DNA of 64,000 nt from Macropodus opercularis (lineage: Eukaryota > Chordata > Actinopteri > Anabantiformes > Osphronemidae). How positions within the stretch are numbered: the first letter of the stretch is position 1; each line of letters begins with the position of its first letter. Both the position numbers and the translations under genes were made by a program. Where the stretch lies: assembly GCA_030770545.1 (NCBI GenBank), contig CM061100.1, forward strand, positions 9,266,501 to 9,330,500. Direction: 5' to 3'. Below, piece by piece: positions 53,001 to 59,000 of this stretch. The notes under the pieces were generated by a model. It saw only the letters and a program-made list of their open reading frames with translations. It made no database searches and had not been told where the DNA came from.

Positions 53001-56000
53001 TTCAGGATGTCTTCCTGTGGGCTGATCTACTAAAAGTTGGAACAGCACCAGCCTTTAACAACATCGTAGCTGAAAGTCCTGCTGCTTACTGAGGGAGGCT
53101 GAACCAATAGAAACACTGCCCTGTGAGCGTGTCCGTTGTGGTATTTAGCTTTTGTCTCCGGGAAAAGTAAACAAAGTCTATTTTCATTCAAAACTGTACA
53201 AGCATCTCCAACTAGCATAGTGGCCAGATTGTGTATTAAAGGATGCCTATACCTGGTGTGTCATGGGTTTTTCTAAACCTTTTGTGCAAGGTTCATGAAT
53301 GCCACATGTATTATTAGCCTCTGAAGGCTGTTCAGTTCGAGCTTTTTTTTATTTAACATCAAGTCTATGTTTACCTAAAACCAAATCTTGGCTTTCCAGT
53401 AGCGGCTGGCAGCAATTACCAGGGGATGTGTTCTGTGTGTTTGGGCCTGAGTGTGTTTCTGGAAAGAAGAAAGCATCAGGGCCTGTGCTGCGGGGCTGGA
53501 GGAGGGAGGCCTGCACACCAGGAGGACCGCAAGTTGGATGCAAGGCTGAAAAAATTTGGAACCTATGAGGCAGAACACGCTCATCCGTGTGTAGAAGTAA
53601 TTCAATCACACACACGTCAAAGCAGCAGGCAGGACGTGAGCTTACATCACCTTGACGTTTCACCCATAACTCTTCACGTGCCCTTAGTCTTCTATAATAC
53701 TTCATCTCTTATCTCTCGCATACAGCAGTCTGCATTGTTTTAGCCAACATTAGCCTTGATGTAGACAAAACACTGAATGTTATCTGTCACGATCGGCAAG
53801 GCTGCCGATCGGACCTTCACTGGGTGAGACTCCACCCAGTGGAGAAGCTCACCACACCCCGGTCATTACTGTCACAATCCACACTCCCTGTACAGGGCGC
53901 TCTCTGCCTGTCCACCTCATTCTCACCCTGATTACACACACCTGGCTGATCACTCACACCTGTGTGATTAGCGTGTCTACATAACTCTGCTCCACAGTTC
54001 TGTCAGTGTCAGATCGTCGATCGTCACCCATGGACCTCGGACCCACGACTTTGACCATAGCGCCTGTTCCCGACCTCGGATCCACGTCTCGTCTCGTCTC
54101 GTCGCTCCGGCTTTTCTCCAGTCCGTCACTCTCCGGAGCGGTGAGAGCTAACCTGCGCACCACGTCTCGGCGAACTGTTTTGAAGTCCGCCGTGTCTGTA
54201 CTCCGGAGGGATCACACGGCGTGAGACATTAGTGCACCTTGTTTTCATTTGGCAGTTTCGGAGCTCTGCCTTGTGGTTCGCACTCACCAGCCTTCGCGGC
54301 TCGCTCTCAGTTGTTTTTGTGTGCTCTTAGCTCCACGCAGGGTTGGAGGAGCCCTGCTCTGGATCTGTCGCTCCCAACCATCAGCGTCTGCCGGTGCCCG
54401 GCTTGCCCGGCGTTCATCGCCCTCGGTTCGGCACGGGAGTCTCCGCCACGCCAGGTTCCGCTCTGCGACAGACCCCGGCGCCCCTCTCCTCCCATGATCG
54501 CCTGAATAAATCCTTCTCCTCCTACTTACGCTTGTCTCGTGATTCAGCTCGCTCCACTCCTCACACCACCATAGTCACTGATCCTGACAGTACGATCTGA
54601 CCACAATGGAGCCCGCTGAATCAGGCCACACCCCCGACTTCAACGGAATGATCCAGAATCTCTTCAAGCTCCTCGACACCATCCCGGACATCACGGACTC
54701 CCCGACCCGCATTTCCACGTTGGACTGGATCACGAATTACTATTCTGTCTACCCGGAGTTAAAGCTTCACAAGAGGTTCCCTGAGATTCTGGCCGGACAG
54801 GCCAGGCTCAGGAAGAGGGAGACGCCTCGTCCACAGCCTGCACCCACGCCTCGTCCACAGCCTGCACCCACGCCTCGTCCACAGCCTGCACCCACGCCTC
54901 GTCCACAGCCTGCACCCACGCCTCGTCCACAGCCTGCACCTACGCCTCGTCCACAGCCTGCGTCCACGCCTCGTCCACAGCCTGCGTCCACGCCTCGTCC
55001 ACAGCCTGCGTCCACGCCTCGTCCACAGCCTGCGTCCACGCCTCGTCCACAGCCTGCGTCCACGCCTCGTCCACAGCCTGCGTCCACGCCTCGTCCACAG
55101 CCTGCGTCCACGCCTCGTCCACTGCCTGCGTCCACGCCTCGTCCACTGCCTGCGTCCACGCCTCGTCCACTGCCTGCGTCCACGCCTCGTCCACCGCCAG
55201 CGCGCCGGGCTGTGTTATCTGGTCCCGACCCAAGCACTACTTCCGGCACCACAGATCTTTCCTCTGGTCTCATGAGGTTCGAGCCTGTCCTTGCACCAGA
55301 GCTCGCTCCTCGCCTCTCTTCCTCGGAGGCTCGTGACATTTGGAAGGAGTTGAAGCACCAGGGGGACCCCCTTTTTTCGACACCAGTGTGCGTCACCCCA
55401 CGCCAAGGCCATGCGGCTTCACGCCAGTCCAGCTCCACGAACTCAGGGCCTCGGAACCTGTCTTTTGCCCATTGCCTCACTGTCCCCGAACCGCTGTCGA
55501 GGCAGGAGGAGCCAACTATGCAGCCGGTTCCGCCGCGGACGCTGCCTCAGTTCGTGGCCTACTGGGCCACCCTTCGTGCTCGTGCCCATGCAGAGCTCAC
55601 CACCGCTTCCGACCAGACGGATCCGAAGCCGATCCCTCACTACTCGGATTCAAGCTCCATTAGTTCTCGCCGTCCTAATCATCCAGCTTCCCCCGTACGT
55701 CTCGCCAGGTCTGCCGCCCATGCTCCACGCCGCGCAGAACCTGCCGCCTATGCTCCACGCCTCGCAGAACCTGCCGCCCATGCTCCACGCCTCGCAGAAC
55801 CTGCCGCCCATGCTCCACGCCTCGCAGAACCTGCCGCCCATGCTCCACGCCTCGCAGAACCTGCCGCCCATGCTCCACGCCTCGCAGAACCTGCCGCCCA
55901 TGCTCCACGCCTCGCAGAACCTGCCGCCCATGCTCCACGCCTCGCAGAACCTGCCGCCCATGCTCCACGCCTCGCAGAACCTGCCGCCCATGCTCCACGC

Positions 56001-59000
56001 CACGCAGAACCTGTTTCCCATGCTCCACGCCACGCAGAACCTGTTTCCCATGCTCCACGCCACCAAGCGCCTGCAGCTCCTGCTCTACGCCACCAAGCGC
56101 CTGCAGCTCCTGCTCTACGCCACCAAGCGCCTGCAGCTCCTGCTCCACGCCACCAAGCGCCTGCAGCTCCTGCTCCACGCCACCAAGCGCCTGCAGCTCA
56201 TGCTGTTCCACGCCACCCAGAGCCTGCAGCTCATGCTGTTCCACGCCACCCAGAGCCTGCAGCTCATGCTGTTCCACGCCACCCAGAGCCTGCAGCTCAT
56301 GCTGTTCCACGCCACCCAGAGCCTGCAGCTCATGCTGTTCCACGCCACCCAGAGCCTGCAGCTCATGCTGTTCCACGCCACCCAGAGCCTGCAGCTCATG
56401 CTGTTCCACGCCACCCAGAGCCTGCAGCTCATGCTGTTCCACGCCACCCAGAGCCTGCAGCTCATGCTGTTCCACGCCACCCAGAGCCTGCAGCTCATGC
56501 TGTTCCACGCCACCCAGAGCCTGCAGCTCATGCTGTTCCACGCCACCCAGAACCCTCTTCTCATGCTCCAAGCCACGCCGAGCCTGTCGCTCACGCTCTC
56601 TGTCACCCAGTCCCAGGTCAGGCCGCTCCATGCTGGACCACTCCTGGAGTGCCCCCTGGTTCCGTGTTTTCCCGGGTCGTCACTAGCTCTCGCCGGAGGG
56701 AAAGGAGGGAGGTAGTAAACGTGTGGAGGTTATCCTGGAGCGACACATGCTTCCCCAGACCCCTTCGGTGGGTCAAGATGGAGGATGCTCTCGCCATACT
56801 CACCACCGACGACCGAGGAGAGGTTTCAGTGCCCCCACGCCATGCTGACCCTGACCACGCAGCTCCACGCCATGCTGACCCTGACCACGCAGCTCCACGC
56901 CATGCTGACCCTGACCACGCAGCTCCACGCCATGCTGACCCTGACCACGCAGCTCCACGCCATGCTGACCCTGACCACGCAGCCTCACGCCATGCTGACC
57001 CTGACCACGTTGTTCCACGCCATGTTGACTCTGACCACGTTGTTCCACGCCATGTTGACTCTGACCACGTTGTTCCACGCCATGTTGACTCTGACCACGT
57101 TGTTCCACGCCATGTTGACTCTGACCACGTTGTTCCACGCCATGTTGACTCTGACCACGTTGCTCCACGCCATGTTGACTCTGACCACGTTGCTCCACGT
57201 CATGTTGACTCAGACCACGTTGCTCCACGCCACTCTGACATTGCAACGCCCATGCCTGTCTCAGCCGCCTTAGAGAGCGCTGTTCTGCCCATGCCTGTCC
57301 CCATGGACCAGAGGGAGGCCGCTCAGTCCACGACCTCCAAGACGGGAGAGCCTCTCGGGTTCACGCCAGCCGACCGCAGGAGCCAACTACGCCCACCTAG
57401 GCTCCGTAGACATCGCCGTCGGCTGTCCCGAGGTCCTCTCCATGGCAGACGCCGACCGCCCAGGTCGCCACGCCACTGTAACCACAGACGCCGGCCGCCC
57501 AGGTCGCCACGCCATGGTAACCACAGACGCCGGCCGCCCAGGTCGCCACGCCATGGTAACCACAGACGCCGGCCGCCCAGGTCGCCACGCCATGGTAACC
57601 ACAGACGCCGGCCGCCCAGGTCGCCACGCCACTGTAACCACAGACGCCGACCGCCCAGGTCGCCACGCCATAGCAACAATCGACGGCGGTCGCCCAGGGT
57701 TCTACGCCGCCACAACCACCGTCGACGCCGACCCCCCAGGGTTCCACATCACTACTGCCGTCATCGGCGTCGGCCGCCCAGGCTTCCACGCCACGGCACC
57801 CTCGGTCGACACCGGCCACCCTGGCTCCTACGCCGCGGCAACCACCGCCGACGCCGACCACCCAGGCTCTCACACCACAACAGGTTTCTCTGCTTCAAGC
57901 GTTTTCCGACTCCGTTCTTGTCCTCGCCATGTTCCAGGTGTCCTGGTGTTGTGCGGCCTGGAGGGTCCACACAGGCTCCTGTCATTGTTTCCAGCGGTCC
58001 CAAGGAGGGTCCGTTCTTGTCCTCGTCATGTTCCAGGTGTCCTGGTATTGTGCGGCCTGGAGGGTCCACACAGGCTCCTGCTCCTGTTCCTCGCCATGTG
58101 CGGCCCTATGGAGGGGCTCGCTCCCTGCTCTTGCCTCGTCCCAGGGGTCCTGGTATTGTGCGGCCTGGAGGGCCCACACAGGCTCCTGTTCCTCGTCAGG
58201 TGCGACCCCAGGAGGGGTCCGCCTTCTCGTTTCCGGCTCTGGCGACCCCAGGAGGGGTCCGCCTTCTCGTTTCCGGCTCTGGCGACCCCAGGAGGGGTCC
58301 GCCTTCTCGTTTCCGGCTCTGGCGACCCCAGGAGGGGTCCGCCTTCTCGTTTCCGGCTCTGGCGACCCCAGGAGGGGTCCGCCTTCTCGTTTCCGGCTCT
58401 GGCGACCCCAGGAGGGGTCCGCCTTCTCGTTTCCGGCTCCGGCGACCCCAGGAGGGGTCCGCCTTCTCGTTTCCGGCTCCGGCGACCCCAGGAGGGGTCC
58501 GCCTTCTCGTTTCCGGCTCCGGCGACCCCAGGAGGGGTCCGCCTTCTCGTTTCCGGCTCCGGCGACCCCTGGAGGGGCCCGCCTTCTCGTTTCCGGCTCC
58601 GGCGACCCCTGGAGGGACTCGCCTTCTGTTCCTGTTCCGGCAACCCCAGGAGGGGCTCGTCCGCCTTCTGTCCTGGCCCCGGCAACACAGTGATGGGAGG
58701 ACCGCGCGCTGCGTTTGGTCCCTCCTCCGGGTCCCCCTCCTCCCGCCCGACTTTGTGTGGATGTTTACACAAGGTTGGGCCGTCTGGAATCCGGCCCTTA
58801 AGGGGGGGGCTCTGTCACGATCGGCAAGGCTGCCGATCGGACCTTCACTGGGTGAGACTCCACCCAGTGGAGAAGCTCACCACACCCCGGTCATTACTGT
58901 CACAATCCACACTCCCTGTACAGGGCGCTCTCTGCCTGTCCACCTCATTCTCACCCTGATTACACACACCTGGCTGATCACTCACACCTGTGTGATTAGC

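Noticed and set aside
53954..54505. Several 60-90-codon frames repeated in both LTRs
   Set aside because: They are identical because the LTRs are identical, and no protein family was recognised. Only the ATG at 54030 is noted, as an upstream frame.
55411..56715. Separate genes in the other frames and strand of the arrays (for example 55411-56715 plus, 55675-56631 minus, 57442-58959 plus)
   Set aside because: They are the same repeat units read in other frames. A unit with no stop gives a long open frame automatically.
54822..58641. Tandem direct repeats that could be mistaken for a CRISPR array or satellite locus
   Set aside because: Units adjoin without unique spacers, the genome is vertebrate, and the arrays sit between LTRs with a target-site duplication.
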